Program-made: the position numbers and the translations under genes
Shown here: piece by piece, positions 31,672 through 41,395 of the stretch
Layout of the letters: each line of letters opens with the position of its first letter
Position numbering within the stretch: the first letter of the stretch is position 1
Source of the DNA: an uncultured Lachnospiraceae bacterium
Lineage (GTDB): Bacteria > Bacillota > Clostridia > Lachnospirales > Lachnospiraceae
Direction: 5' to 3'
Assembly (NCBI GenBank): GCA_947591155.1
Contig: CANQDA010000020.1
Coordinates: 1-64,000, forward strand
DNA length: 64,000 nt
The notes under the pieces: model-generated
Databases searched by the model: none
What the model was told of the DNA's origin: nothing
What the model saw: the letters and a program-made list of their open reading frames with translations, nothing else

Positions 31672-34518
31672 ATGCCAAAGACAAAACATCTGATCTGCTC
31701 CCGGAATTTCCGCTCGCTGCTGATCCTGTGGGGAGCCATCGCGATCAGCGTTCTCATCATCTTTTTCCCGTTCTTCGCCGGGGACAGTCTCATCGTTTTC
31801 AACGACGCCGGCTCGGACACCAGACAACAATATCTGATGCACTACGCGACGATCGTCAATCATCTGTGCGACGGGAATTTTTCTCTCTGGGATATGAATC
31901 TCGGCTTCGGGGCCAGCATGTTCGCGCTGAATCTGTTCAACGTATTCCTGATCCCGGTCTACGCGGCGGGCGCGCTGCTCGGAAGCGGACACATCCCGAC
32001 CTTTCTGCTCTACATGACAATCGCGCAGATCTTCCTTGCGGGGACGTTCTGCTACCTGTTTCTGAGCTGCTTTTCCCTGTCGGAGACCGGCAAGGTGATC
32101 GCTTCCTACATATACGCGCTCTGCGGCTATCTCCTCGTCTGGGGACAGCACTACCATTTCGGCGCTTACGTCGTGTTCCTGCCTCTTCTGCTCTGCCTCT
32201 TGGAGCGGGCGATGCAGAGGAAGCGCTTCAGCCCCGCCGTGCCGCTTCTCGTGGCGGTCATGGTCTGCAGCAGCACCTATATGTCCTATATGTCGTTCCT
32301 GATGGCGGGAGCGTATCTTCTCTATCGGGCGATCCTGGAGGACAGCGCTCCTGCTGTGCGCGTGCGGCTCTTTCTGGTGCGCTGCGGCGAGATCCTGCTC
32401 GGGATCGGACTGGGCGCCGTCATTTTTCTGCCCTCGGCCCGCTTCCTCACGACCGTCAGCGCGCGGCTTGATGCGGACGGTTCCCTGTTTGGGCGCATTC
32501 TGCGATACTGCTCTTTGTTCCCGGCCGATTTTTACCGGACTGCTTTCTTGCGTTTCTTCTCGACCACCTTCGAGGGCATCGCGCAGTACGGCGGCTACTC
32601 GAATTTCTACGAGGCGCCGGTGCTGTTCTTCTCTGTACTGTTTGTGATCCTGCTGCCGCAGTATGTCTTCACGATCCAGCGGCAGAAAGTCTCCCGGAAG
32701 GCAAAGATCCTGCAGTATCTTGCCATCCTGTTTTTTGTGTTCTGCATGTTTGTGCGGCTGGGCTCTTCCGTCTTTAACGCGTTCGCCTATCCGTTCTCAA
32801 GGCATTCGTTTATCTTCATGCCGCTGTTCGCGCTTGTCACGGCGCGGACGCTCGACGAGATCCGTATACATCGGCACATAAGCTTCCCGGCGCTCATCCT
32901 GTCAGCCGCTCTCACCCTGTGCGCGTGCTGTATGACGCTTCCCAAGCTTTCCGCTGCGGAGCCGTACGGCTGGAATATCGTGACCGATATCATCGCTACG
33001 GGAGTAATCGCGGCGCTGATGATCATACTGCTCGTGCTGCTCGCGTGCAAAGGGCGAAGCTTAGACAGCAGCACGATTTCCCCGAAATATCAGAAAGTGT
33101 ATGTTCGTACGTTGGCAGATGGCGAAACAACAACTTCCGATCTGCTTTCCGGCGAGAAAAAAAGAAAAGGCGATCGGCTCCGCCGCGTCGCCACTGTCCT
33201 GCTTTTCCTCTGCGTGATCGCGAACGTCACCGGGGAGGGCTGGCTCTGTTATAACGCGCGCGACGTGCTCACCACCACAAACGCGGACTACTGGGGGCCT
33301 TTGTACGATCCCGATGTGGACGCCGCGCTCGCTTATCTCAAGGAAAATGATCCTTCCTTCTGGCGTCTGGAGAAAGACTATTACGCCGGAAGCTACTGCA
33401 TGGACGGACTCGAGCAGGGATATCGCGGCGTCAGCGCCTACAACTCGACGCCCAACCGCAACATCGAGGAGTTTGTCAACCTCGTGATCCCGAACTTCCC
33501 GATCATGGCGCGCTATGAGTACACCTTCCGGCAGATCGGCTATTACAGCGGCCACAGTACCCTCTTCGGCGTCAAATATCTGCTCTCGAGGAGCACCGAT
33601 CCGAAGCCGGACGGCTTCCGGCAGATCGGACAGTTCGGGAACCTCTATCTCTATCAGAATGAAGACGTGCCTTCCTTTGCCCGCTTCTACACAAAGACCG
33701 GCGACAGCGCGGTGTTGAAAAAAGCATACGGGAAAGCGGATCTGGAGACGATGCTTCTGGACGTGGCGCTGCTGGATGCGGACGATGCTGATACGAACAG
33801 CGCACCGGCATCCGTGCCGGGACTCGACAAAGAAGTTTTGCTTGGTTCCGATGAATTGCTCTCGCAGTACGCGCTGGAAGAGATCGCCGCACTCGACGAT
33901 ATCGCGGCAGACGGTTCCTCGGATTCCGTTTTCCTGCGTCTTAATCAGGCAGATTTTGCGGACTTTGAACATGTGTATCTGGAATTCGACATCGAGACCC
34001 CGAACGTCTGCGATTTTGCTCTGAATCCGGGCAGCACGATGGAATACCTCTTCCGGACCAAGGCAGGGGAGAGCACGCATGTGCAGATGCCGATACCTTC
34101 CTTCTGCGAGACCTTCCGGCTGCACAGTTACAGCGGTCCCTTCTCTGCGCAGATCAGCAATATCCGTCTGCTCGGCTCGAAGGCTGTTCCGGCGGAAGCG
34201 CCGCAGGCCGACATCGTCGTCAACGACACTGCAAACGACTCGCTGCTTACCGGCACCATCTCGACCGGAGAGGACGGTCTCCTGTTCCTCCCGCTCCCGT
34301 ATGAGGACGGTTGGACAGCTTCCGTGGACGGTGAGAACGTTGAACTTCTGCGCACGGATATCGGCTTCATCAGCATTCCCGTGACGGCGGGCGACCACAG
34401 CTTCACGCTTACCTACCGTCAGCCATGGATGCGGGTGGGACTTTGCGTCAGCATCCTTTCGTTTGTCCTCTGGGTAATTCTTATACTTGTTCAGAAAAGA
34501 AAAAGGCGAGGGGTTTAA
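31672..34518 (+). CDS. YfhO family polytopic membrane glycosyltransferase
   Basis: A 948-aa membrane protein of the YfhO family (GT-C fold). At least twelve helices fill the first 480 residues and one more lies at the C-terminus. The N-terminal loop VFNDAGSDTRQQYLMHY includes the acidic residues expected of a lipid-phosphate sugar donor site. Residues 560-900 form an extracellular domain. In Bacillus, YfhO transfers a sugar from a lipid carrier to lipoteichoic acid outside the cell, together with a GT2 (CsbB). Here the gene is divergent from the ROK operon and convergent with a large glycosyltransferase, inside the polysaccharide locus. It probably decorates a surface polymer. ATG follows AAAAGGAGAATCTT. 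Confidence 0.88.
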   Translation: MPKTKHLICSRNFRSLLILWGAIAISVLIIFFPFFAGDSLIVFNDAGSDTRQQYLMHYATIVNHLCDGNFSLWDMNLGFGASMFALNLFNVFLIPVYAAGALLGSGHIPTFLLYMTIAQIFLAGTFCYLFLSCFSLSETGKVIASYIYALCGYLLVWGQHYHFGAYVVFLPLLLCLLERAMQRKRFSPAVPLLVAVMVCSSTYMSYMSFLMAGAYLLYRAILEDSAPAVRVRLFLVRCGEILLGIGLGAVIFLPSARFLTTVSARLDADGSLFGRILRYCSLFPADFYRTAFLRFFSTTFEGIAQYGGYSNFYEAPVLFFSVLFVILLPQYVFTIQRQKVSRKAKILQYLAILFFVFCMFVRLGSSVFNAFAYPFSRHSFIFMPLFALVTARTLDEIRIHRHISFPALILSAALTLCACCMTLPKLSAAEPYGWNIVTDIIATGVIAALMIILLVLLACKGRSLDSSTISPKYQKVYVRTLADGETTTSDLLSGEKKRKGDRLRRVATVLLFLCVIANVTGEGWLCYNARDVLTTTNADYWGPLYDPDVDAALAYLKENDPSFWRLEKDYYAGSYCMDGLEQGYRGVSAYNSTPNRNIEEFVNLVIPNFPIMARYEYTFRQIGYYSGHSTLFGVKYLLSRSTDPKPDGFRQIGQFGNLYLYQNEDVPSFARFYTKTGDSAVLKKAYGKADLETMLLDVALLDADDADTNSAPASVPGLDKEVLLGSDELLSQYALEEIAALDDIAADGSSDSVFLRLNQADFADFEHVYLEFDIETPNVCDFALNPGSTMEYLFRTKAGESTHVQMPIPSFCETFRLHSYSGPFSAQISNIRLLGSKAVPAEAPQADIVVNDTANDSLLTGTISTGEDGLLFLPLPYEDGWTASVDGENVELLRTDIGFISIPVTAGDHSFTLTYRQPWMRVGLCVSILSFVLWVILILVQKRKRRGV

Positions 34519-34532
34519 ATCCTTGCCTTTTT
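34500..34532. terminator. Bidirectional terminator between convergent genes
   Basis: A 12-bp stem (34500-34511 with 34521-34532, one G-T pair) encloses a 9-base loop that contains the YfhO stop codon. A/T runs on both sides allow termination in both directions, for YfhO and for the glycosyltransferase at 34552. Confidence 0.85.
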
Positions 34533-34551
34533 CTTAGATGTTTTCTGTCTT

Positions 34552-37320
34552 TTACTTCTTCTGCAGTACTTTCTTCGCCTGCTTCTTGATCTGCTCCTTG
34601 AACGGAATGTTTGCGTCCGCAATCTTTCGCGCGACGCGGTAGGCCGACGTCCCCTTCATCACCTCAATCGACGACTTGAGCGCCGCATTCTGCTGCCTGA
34701 GCCGGTTCATCTCCGCGATGCCGCCCCTGCCGGCCACGCTCGGGTTCGCGAGCGCAAGCCCCTGGAAGATGAAATCATAGTCTGCCTCGCCATGGTCTGT
34801 CTCGCCCGCCTGCTGTTTCCCGGTCTGCTCGGCTTCAACTCCTTGCTCTTCATTGCGCATTGAATCAGGCTTTTTTGTATCCTGCAACAATCCCGCGTAC
34901 AGCACGCGGTACTCGCTGCACATTTCCGCGACGCTCTTCAATTTGATCTGCGCGACCGCCGCCTTCTTCTGCGCGTAATCTTCCGGATCGTTCTTGATCC
35001 TATGCAGCAGCTCGAGCACTTCCTCCGGCTTCGCGTCGGGCTTCACCAGCCAGCCGCCGCCTGTTTTGCGGATGCGCTCTCCCACCGCGCCTATGTCGGT
35101 GCCAAGCACCGGAATGCCGTTCATCCAGGCCTCGGAGACCGTGTAGCAGAACGTCTCCGGCCAGACCGGCGGGATGCAGACCACATCGATCTCATTGTCC
35201 GAGAGGAGCTGCGGAAGCTCCTCTTTTTTGTAGGTGGAACTGAAAAAGCAGTTGTCCTGCCAGATCTCCCCGACGCGCTTGTCGCCGATCACGCCCAACA
35301 CAAACCAGTTGATCTGTGTCTTGTCCAGCGGGATCAGACCCAGAGCCATCAGGCTGCCCTTCTGCGGCACCATTCCGCCAAGGAACGCCACGTTGAGCCG
35401 CCCCTCTTTTCCGAACCGGCGCCGGTAGACGCTCTTTGCGCCCTTGCCGTCCGTGTAGACTTTGCCTGCATGCTTCACGTAGACGTTGACCTTTACCGGG
35501 CCGTCAGAGAGCACTTCCGAACTGACACGCAGATTGATCCCGCACATCAGCGCGTCCGGATCCCCGAACGAGTCCACGATGTCCGGTCTCGCCTTCTTGT
35601 GCACGAGGAAACAGTCCTTCCTGCCGCCCGCGTCCACAAGCTCCACGAAGATCTCCGTCTCCGCGTTTGGCACGCCTTCCAGATATGCCCAACCCTCGAT
35701 ATCGTTCAATCCCTGCTCCGCGCTGAGCACACGATCCAGCCGTACTTTCAGCTTCGGATTTTTCACCGCACCCTCGGGCGACGGTACATGCGTCACCTCG
35801 CGCTCCAGCTTGTCCTCGCCGTGCTCAATTACGCGACAATTGTCCAGATCCGGGAAGTACTGAAGAAAGATTTTTTTCGCGCTCTCAGATGGAAAGATCA
35901 GCTCCCGGCACATGCGCAGCGCGTTGCCGTGCTCCCTGCGCCAGATTCTCAGGTAATCCGCCTGCGGCACGATCCCTTTCTTTTTCCACAGGCAGGTCGC
36001 GCAGCGCTTTCTGCGCTCCTCATCGGTCATGGTCGTATCCTGCGGCGCGCAGAAACTCCCCTCCGCGTCCAGCAGAAGGATCGTCGGACAGGCATAGTAA
36101 TAATCGTGCATCGTCGCGATCACCGGGATTCCGAGCGCTGCCGCCGCGCCGTAAATCTCCAGAGAAAGGTCCTGCGTGTGGTGCACGTGGATCAGATCGA
36201 TGAAAAACGCCCGCAGCACCTGCTCGCAGATCCTGCGGATCTCCTTGTCATGAAACACCGGGAACTTCGGCGCCTCCCCGATCTGAAATTTCAGGAGGAG
36301 CTCCTCCCGATCCGTGTAGGCCGTCACGCACAGCGCGTCGTCGTCACGTGCCATCACGAACACGTTATACTCGTCACGCAGTCCCTCCGTCAGCTCGCGC
36401 ACATGGATCTGCGTGCCGCCGATGCTGTTGAACGCGTGCTCCCGGAAATCAAGGTGCAAAAAATACAGCAGGTTTTTCTTCCCGTTGTGCAGCTTTGTGT
36501 ACAGAATGATATTGTCTCGGATTTCCTGATCCGGGTTTTCCATGCAGTACAGATGGTTCGCCCGCATCTGCTCCGGGTAGCGATCCTCGAGGATCGCCGT
36601 GTGCGCGTCCAGAAGCGCCTGCTTCTCTGCCGTGTCGAACGAGGCCGTCCCCTTGTGGTAGACGAAGGTGTCGTCGCACATCACATGATGGTATCCCGCC
36701 TGCTCCGCGCGGTTGCAAAAATCGTTCTCCTCGCCGTAACCGCGCCCGAAGGTCTCAGCGTCGAAGCAACCGATATCGTCGATCACACAGCGCTTGATAA
36801 ACATGCAGAAGCCCACCGCGACCGTGATTCTGGGGTAACGTCTCAGGCTGCAGCGCTCGATCAGCGCCGCGTACTCGTCGATCGTCAGTCCATCCGGCAG
36901 CGAATTGTCCTGACACATCACAGGCACCGAGCAGAGCGTCGCGCTGTTGGACAGCGGTGTCACTGTCGCGATACTCTCATCGCGGTACGCGCAGGAGACG
37001 ATCTTATCCAGCCAGCCTGCCGTGACGACCGTGTCGGCGTTCAGCAGAAGGACGTCCCGATCTTTTGTGAGCGCCATACCCTTGTTCACGTTCCCGGAAA
37101 AGCCCAGGTTCTTCTCGTTGTGCAGCACCAGCGTGTGCTCGTCCGCAAACGAGTCGAGATACGGCCGGATGCGCTCGTCCGGACTGCAGTCGTTGATCAG
37201 GACCAGCCTGTGCTTCGCAAGGTCCGTGTGCTTCTTTATGCTTGGGATGCAGCGCTGCAGATCCTCATATCCGTTGTAGACGGGGACAATGATATCCACC
37301 GCGTCTGTTTTTCTGTTCAT
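34552..37320 (-). CDS. Large GT2-GT4 fusion glycosyltransferase
   Basis: A 922-aa protein with two unlike glycosyltransferase modules. Residues 5-260 are a GT2 domain (VDIIVPVYNGYEDLQRCIPS, VLLLNADTVVT, GYGEENDFCNRAEQAGY). Residues 280-810 resemble a GT4 (GT-B) enzyme: IHVRELTEGL for the acceptor domain, LNVAFLGGMVPQKGSLMALG and CYTVSEAWMNGIPVLGTDIG for the donor site, the latter with the catalytic Glu. About 80 residues (550-630) inserted between the two GT-B halves look like a beta-rich module. A charged tail rich in Gln and Lys ends the protein. It has its own promoter. Sugars are not predictable, but fusions like this build O-antigen-type chains. Confidence 0.87.
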   Translation of the reverse strand: MNRKTDAVDIIVPVYNGYEDLQRCIPSIKKHTDLAKHRLVLINDCSPDERIRPYLDSFADEHTLVLHNEKNLGFSGNVNKGMALTKDRDVLLLNADTVVTAGWLDKIVSCAYRDESIATVTPLSNSATLCSVPVMCQDNSLPDGLTIDEYAALIERCSLRRYPRITVAVGFCMFIKRCVIDDIGCFDAETFGRGYGEENDFCNRAEQAGYHHVMCDDTFVYHKGTASFDTAEKQALLDAHTAILEDRYPEQMRANHLYCMENPDQEIRDNIILYTKLHNGKKNLLYFLHLDFREHAFNSIGGTQIHVRELTEGLRDEYNVFVMARDDDALCVTAYTDREELLLKFQIGEAPKFPVFHDKEIRRICEQVLRAFFIDLIHVHHTQDLSLEIYGAAAALGIPVIATMHDYYYACPTILLLDAEGSFCAPQDTTMTDEERRKRCATCLWKKKGIVPQADYLRIWRREHGNALRMCRELIFPSESAKKIFLQYFPDLDNCRVIEHGEDKLEREVTHVPSPEGAVKNPKLKVRLDRVLSAEQGLNDIEGWAYLEGVPNAETEIFVELVDAGGRKDCFLVHKKARPDIVDSFGDPDALMCGINLRVSSEVLSDGPVKVNVYVKHAGKVYTDGKGAKSVYRRRFGKEGRLNVAFLGGMVPQKGSLMALGLIPLDKTQINWFVLGVIGDKRVGEIWQDNCFFSSTYKKEELPQLLSDNEIDVVCIPPVWPETFCYTVSEAWMNGIPVLGTDIGAVGERIRKTGGGWLVKPDAKPEEVLELLHRIKNDPEDYAQKKAAVAQIKLKSVAEMCSEYRVLYAGLLQDTKKPDSMRNEEQGVEAEQTGKQQAGETDHGEADYDFIFQGLALANPSVAGRGGIAEMNRLRQQNAALKSSIEVMKGTSAYRVARKIADANIPFKEQIKKQAKKVLQKK

Positions 37321-37364
37321 GGTTTCCCTCCAGGTACTTAAATCCGGCCTATGTCTTTTGTCCG

Positions 37365-37393
37365 ATTATAATGTCTTTTAGATGAAAAATCAA
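37365..37393 (-). promoter_or_regulatory. Promoter of the GT2-GT4 gene, overlapping the AbiEii stop
   Basis: On the minus strand TTGATT (37388-37393), 17 bases, TATAAT (37365-37370). The -35 includes the TGA of the AbiEii gene, so the polysaccharide gene is independent of the toxin operon. Confidence 0.8.
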
Positions 37394-38301
37394 TCTTCGT
37401 ATCTCTGTTTCCAACTTTGGTTCTTACAATCCCAAATAAGACAATAATCTGTATTATTCTTTATACTCTCGACGACCGGCATAAGGAACTTCTTTATCGA
37501 ATCTATTGCTTCCTCAAACTCTACATTCAACAAAGTCTTTTTCTTTCTCACAAATGCATTCCATCGCTTCTGATGAACCTCACTCTTTAAAAATTCATCT
37601 TCAAAAGCAATTATATCGTCGAATGTCGTTGCGCGATGCTCAAAAGTCTTTCTGACCGCCTCTTTTAATTTCTTTCCATCAAACTCATACTTGCAAGCCA
37701 GAATATAAATATCATAAAAATCTTTATATCTGCTATTCGCGTTACCCAATGAAACTATCGCTTCAAATTTCTCAGATATCACAGAATAGAGCGAATACGC
37801 GTAAACCAGCGGAGCCTTCATATCCAATAAAACAGGAAATTCCATCTTCACCCTGCCCGGATAGATCACATCGTTAAAGCCGATATCAATGGATATTGGT
37901 ATTTTTGTTCTGTCCAAATATGCCAGGATAGACACATTTACGCCATGGTATTCCTTAAACTCTGTAATGGCTCTGGCTTCCAAAGTATTCAGATCATATC
38001 TCAGGGCATCATCATATTCTATGGAAAAAATTTTTTCAAATACTCTACGTATGTTTTCAACGCTATTCGATACATTTTTCGCCAACAGATCAATATCCCT
38101 GGTTGCTCTGGTGAACTCACCCTCAAAAAGCGCATAGAGAAAAATACCGCCCTTCAAAGTAAACTCTTCTGCATACTCAGAGACCGACAATCTATACATG
38201 GTTCTTTCCATTCCATATATCGTCAAAGCTTCCTGCATTGTTTTCCTGCCTGCAGCTGCCTGATTTTTCAACCTTGCTTTTACGGATACTGCGCTCGTCA
38301 T
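37390..38301 (-). CDS. abiEii: AbiEii-type nucleotidyltransferase toxin
   Basis: A 303-aa protein of the AbiEii/AbiGii family, the toxin of a type IV toxin-antitoxin and phage-abortive system. The polymerase beta-like site has the KGG start (Gly51-Gly52) and Asp69-x-Asp71 in GEFTRATRDIDLL. The later motifs EKFEAIVSLG and SRYKDFYDIYIL are the third and fourth family motifs with Lys and Asp. All look intact, so the toxin is probably active; homologues transfer nucleotides, some to tRNA ends. It overlaps the antitoxin gene by four bases (ATGA). Base composition is markedly AT-rich against the flanking polysaccharide genes. Confidence 0.9.
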   Translation of the reverse strand: MTSAVSVKARLKNQAAAGRKTMQEALTIYGMERTMYRLSVSEYAEEFTLKGGIFLYALFEGEFTRATRDIDLLAKNVSNSVENIRRVFEKIFSIEYDDALRYDLNTLEARAITEFKEYHGVNVSILAYLDRTKIPISIDIGFNDVIYPGRVKMEFPVLLDMKAPLVYAYSLYSVISEKFEAIVSLGNANSRYKDFYDIYILACKYEFDGKKLKEAVRKTFEHRATTFDDIIAFEDEFLKSEVHQKRWNAFVRKKKTLLNVEFEEAIDSIKKFLMPVVESIKNNTDYCLIWDCKNQSWKQRYED

Positions 38302-38885
38302 ACGAGTACCTCCAGATACTGTTTCATTGTTTTATCACATTTCATAAGCTCAGCGTAACGCAGAAGCCGGTTCAGATTCCGATCCTTTCTTTGCAGATAT
38401 GTCACCAGAATTTCTTTTGTTTCTCCGATCCCAACCTTTTCTCTGTAAAATACAATATCGGCAACCGTTTTTTCCATATCATAGATCTGAAATTCGTTCT
38501 TCCCTTCTTTGATCTTCACGACTCCCAACTCATGCCGCTCATTCGTATAATGATGAACATTCATTTGCGGCCAGTCCGGCATCGTAGAGACTTTCGCCTT
38601 CCGCGGTATTGCTACATCCACGACATCCGGGATGAACGTTGTCAGATTATAATAGACTGCAGCACTAAGCAGGCAAATTACACCGTTCGGCGCATAGACC
38701 CCTGCGTAATAGAAATCGGATTCCTCCCCGCAATACTCTGTATTCTCATAATACCGCTTGTTCAGTTTTACAAGTTTTCCTTCATCGACCAGCTTACTGA
38801 CTTTATACTGTGAAAAGCCCATTTCCTTCAGCTCTTGCATGGAAAAGATCTTCTGATCCCCAGGAAGCGTTACCATATTCGCCAT
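38298..38885 (-). CDS. abiEi: AbiEi-type antitoxin and autorepressor
   Basis: A 195-aa protein with an N-terminal winged helix-turn-helix (SMQELKEMGFSQYKVSKLVD, then GKLVKLNKRYYEN) and a C-terminal domain typical of AbiEi (IYDMEKTVADIVFYREKVG). AbiEi antitoxins neutralise AbiEii without direct contact and repress their own promoter through inverted repeats. A perfect 13-bp inverted repeat lies just downstream of the -10 here. The start at 38885 (MANMVTL) follows ACGGAGAC; the ATG 18 bases before lacks a site. It is the first gene of the pair. Confidence 0.9.
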   Translation of the reverse strand: MANMVTLPGDQKIFSMQELKEMGFSQYKVSKLVDEGKLVKLNKRYYENTEYCGEESDFYYAGVYAPNGVICLLSAAVYYNLTTFIPDVVDVAIPRKAKVSTMPDWPQMNVHHYTNERHELGVVKIKEGKNEFQIYDMEKTVADIVFYREKVGIGETKEILVTYLQRKDRNLNRLLRYAELMKCDKTMKQYLEVLV

Positions 38886-38955
38886 TGTTTGTCTCCGTTG
38901 CAATCAATAAAAAGTGAATGTCTTACGGTTAAATAGCATTCCCAATTTATGTTCG

Positions 38956-38994
38956 ATTAAAATTCGGCGTCTTTTTGTTTTGCCGAATTTTAAT
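38956..38994. promoter_or_regulatory. Operator: 13-bp perfect inverted repeat of the AbiE operon
   Basis: ATTAAAATTCGGC (38956-38968) and GCCGAATTTTAAT (38982-38994) with a 13-base spacer. It begins right at the expected transcription start, so a bound AbiEi dimer would block RNA polymerase. Confidence 0.75.
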
Positions 38995-38997
38995 TAA

Positions 38998-39026
38998 ATA
39001 ATAAAACAAAGTCTGTTTTTTGTCAA
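38998..39026 (-). promoter_or_regulatory. Promoter of the AbiE operon
   Basis: On the minus strand TTGACA (39021-39026), 17 bases, TATTAT (38998-39003). The -35 is in the loop of the terminator hairpin of the upstream gene. Confidence 0.85.
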
Positions 39027-39040
39027 CCAAAAAACAGACT
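39010..39040 (-). terminator. Terminator of the methyltransferase gene
   Basis: A perfect 13-bp stem (39010-39022 with 39028-39040) with a 5-base loop, followed on the minus strand by TTGTTTTATT. It ends the upstream operon and overlaps the AbiE promoter. Confidence 0.8.
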
Positions 39041-39078
39041 CAATGTTTTCTCTTATATGTCATCTTTTCCCTTAAATT

Positions 39079-41244
39079 TTAAGAAGACATCCTCAAAAAC
39101 GGAAGCTTGCGGTGCAGTTTTGCAAGGATCGCGTTTGCCCGCTCCAACGCTTCTTCTGTGGACAGGATCTCGATTTCCCCGCAGACGGTGATCCGCTCCG
39201 GTACAGGGTTCAGCTTCACCTGGTAGATCGGATCGACCGTGAGGAAAAGGTCGCCCTCCGGGACGGACGCCGCCGCGTTCTCCGCCTGCAGCTTGCCTGT
39301 CGTCTGCGCCGCGTCGATCCGGCAGACACAGGGACGTCCCTCCAGCGGATCGAAGCGCACCGCGCGCACGTTCTGATACGCGCTTAGATCGAACGCTACG
39401 GAAAATTTCCCGCCCTTCAGCTTCGCTTCCTCGACCAGCTTCTGCTCCTCAGAGAAGCCTTCCCCGGTGTCCACGAACAGCTGGCTCACCATGTATTCTT
39501 TCTCCCGCAGCTTCCGGCGGAACTCCTCAAGCGAGATCCAGAGCTCCGGCGTGCTGTGGTTCAGCAGCCGGTTTGCCCCGACGTACTGCTCCGCGAAGTG
39601 CGTGGACCACGCCCAGAAGACCTCGTCCATCTCCGCGCTGATCCCGAACTCAGCCATAAATTCAGCCTTCTCGCAGAGCTGATGCAGCACCGGCTGGCTG
39701 CTGTACAGCTCGTTGACTGCGCGCCAGAGCAAAAACGGCGTCGGCACCGGGAAATCAAAGATCCACTCGCAGTCGATCACTTGATATTTCCCGTCGATCT
39801 CGAAAAGATTGTCCAGGATCAGGTCGATGTTCGCCGGACACACGCATGAGAAGTCTCCTGCAAGCTCTCGCGGGCCGAATGCCTCACGGAATTTTGTCCG
39901 CTGTTCCTCGGTCATATCACTGATTTTAAAGAATTCTGCGCAATCCGTATACAGCGCGGCCGCCTTTTTCACCAGCTCCTTCACCGCCGCAAGATCCCCC
40001 TCGCGTATGGCGTCCGCCGCCTGCTGCGCCAGACTCTTCTGCGTGAGATACGTATAGACGATGCCGTCGCCCTCCGCCTTTCCGCGCAGCGGCTGCCAGC
40101 AGCCGTAATCCCCGTCCATCTGCGCGAGCATTTTCTGAATATGTCCCTTCGCGGCCTCCGTCATCGGGCGCTTGAGGGCGACCCGATATGTTTCCTTGTT
40201 TGACCGCCCGCCCGCAATGGCAACATCCTCCGTCTCAGCCTGTCCGAACAAATCCTGCTTAACTCTCCGCTCCTCAATGATCGTCGCAATGGAAAACTCG
40301 TCCGCGCGGTCCGTGCTCAGTTTCACGTACTGGATATCGCCCGCTTTGCGCTTTCCGCCCAGCTCGGCGGCGCTCATCTCGATCAGGAACGAGTTCGCAA
40401 ACCGATCCATCACGCCCTCCTCGGAGAGCGTCGCGGCCATCTTTGTTTCCCCGAACAGCTCCATGCGGTATTTCGTGAAGTTCCACGTCGGCCGCCCGTA
40501 TTTCTGCTCTTTCAGCGAGGCGTCTGTGAAAATCTCCTGCGGGAATTTATAGTCCGGGTATGGATAGTAAAATTTGTAATGCGAAAGCCCGCAGCGCGTC
40601 ATCAGCGCCTCCCACTCTCCGCGCGAGAAGGTGCGCGCCCCGCTGCTCTCCTCATATCCTTTAATGCCGTCGAAGTAACCGTCCGTGTGGTCCTCAGGCG
40701 CGCCGGCAAAATATTTCAACCCGAGACGGTTTTCGATCGCGATTAAGATCACGCCGTCCGGCTTCAGAAAGCGCCGGACATTCTTCAGAAACGTCCCGTA
40801 GGGATCGCTCCCCGGCGTAAAGCTCTCGGCATACTCAAACACGCCGTTTAGGATCACATAGTCGAACTGTCCGCCGAAATCCATGTCGTTCAAGTTGCCG
40901 ACCCAGATCTCCAGATTGTCATAGCCCTTGTGCCGTTCGTAATTGATCTCCGCACGCCGCTTCGAGAGCTCGTTAGAGACCACGCGCGCCATGCGGCTGC
41001 AGAGAAGTCCCGTGATCGCCCCGCAGCCCGAGCCGATCTCCAGGCAGGACGCGCCCGGAGCGAACGGATACCAGTTCAGGATGTTCTCCCGCGCGCGCGC
41101 AAAATGATAGAGGACGGGGAATTCCACATCCTCCTGCTCTTCCGGACGGACGCCGGACTTCGCGATCGCAAGGAGCTCGTTTTCCACGTCCCCGTCCGAA
41201 TACAGGTCTTTTCCCTTATAATAATCCAGCTTAAATATCGCCAT
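39079..41244 (-). CDS. SAM-dependent methyltransferase with long C-terminal domain
   Basis: A 721-aa protein. Residues 45-210 are a class I methyltransferase: SAM loop CLEIGSGCGAITGLLC, the acidic residue after strand 2 in LEIWVGNLNDMDF, and FDYVILNGVFEY. The remaining 500 residues resemble phosphotransferase-like folds in the part KYQVIDCEWIFDFPVPTPFL (an ID-E motif near residue 495), but no full kinase motif can be assigned. It lies directly after the exporter ATPase in the polysaccharide operon. A chain-capping methyl or methyl-phosphate transfer that sets polymer length before export, as WbdD does in Escherichia coli O9a, is an attractive inference. That role also fits the carbohydrate-binding tail on the exporter ATPase. 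Confidence 0.75.
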   Translation of the reverse strand: MAIFKLDYYKGKDLYSDGDVENELLAIAKSGVRPEEQEDVEFPVLYHFARARENILNWYPFAPGASCLEIGSGCGAITGLLCSRMARVVSNELSKRRAEINYERHKGYDNLEIWVGNLNDMDFGGQFDYVILNGVFEYAESFTPGSDPYGTFLKNVRRFLKPDGVILIAIENRLGLKYFAGAPEDHTDGYFDGIKGYEESSGARTFSRGEWEALMTRCGLSHYKFYYPYPDYKFPQEIFTDASLKEQKYGRPTWNFTKYRMELFGETKMAATLSEEGVMDRFANSFLIEMSAAELGGKRKAGDIQYVKLSTDRADEFSIATIIEERRVKQDLFGQAETEDVAIAGGRSNKETYRVALKRPMTEAAKGHIQKMLAQMDGDYGCWQPLRGKAEGDGIVYTYLTQKSLAQQAADAIREGDLAAVKELVKKAAALYTDCAEFFKISDMTEEQRTKFREAFGPRELAGDFSCVCPANIDLILDNLFEIDGKYQVIDCEWIFDFPVPTPFLLWRAVNELYSSQPVLHQLCEKAEFMAEFGISAEMDEVFWAWSTHFAEQYVGANRLLNHSTPELWISLEEFRRKLREKEYMVSQLFVDTGEGFSEEQKLVEEAKLKGGKFSVAFDLSAYQNVRAVRFDPLEGRPCVCRIDAAQTTGKLQAENAAASVPEGDLFLTVDPIYQVKLNPVPERITVCGEIEILSTEEALERANAILAKLHRKLPFLRMSS

Positions 41245-41395
41245 CGTTGCTCCCTCTTCGCCTGTTACAGCAATTTTCCAAGTCCACCTGAGATTTGTAC
41301 ATACATTATTTGAGGGCTATGCACTCCATCCAAAGACTCATGTATAAGACATTTGAAATTCATATGCCAGACGTCACAACTGCTTCTCCGCTTTT

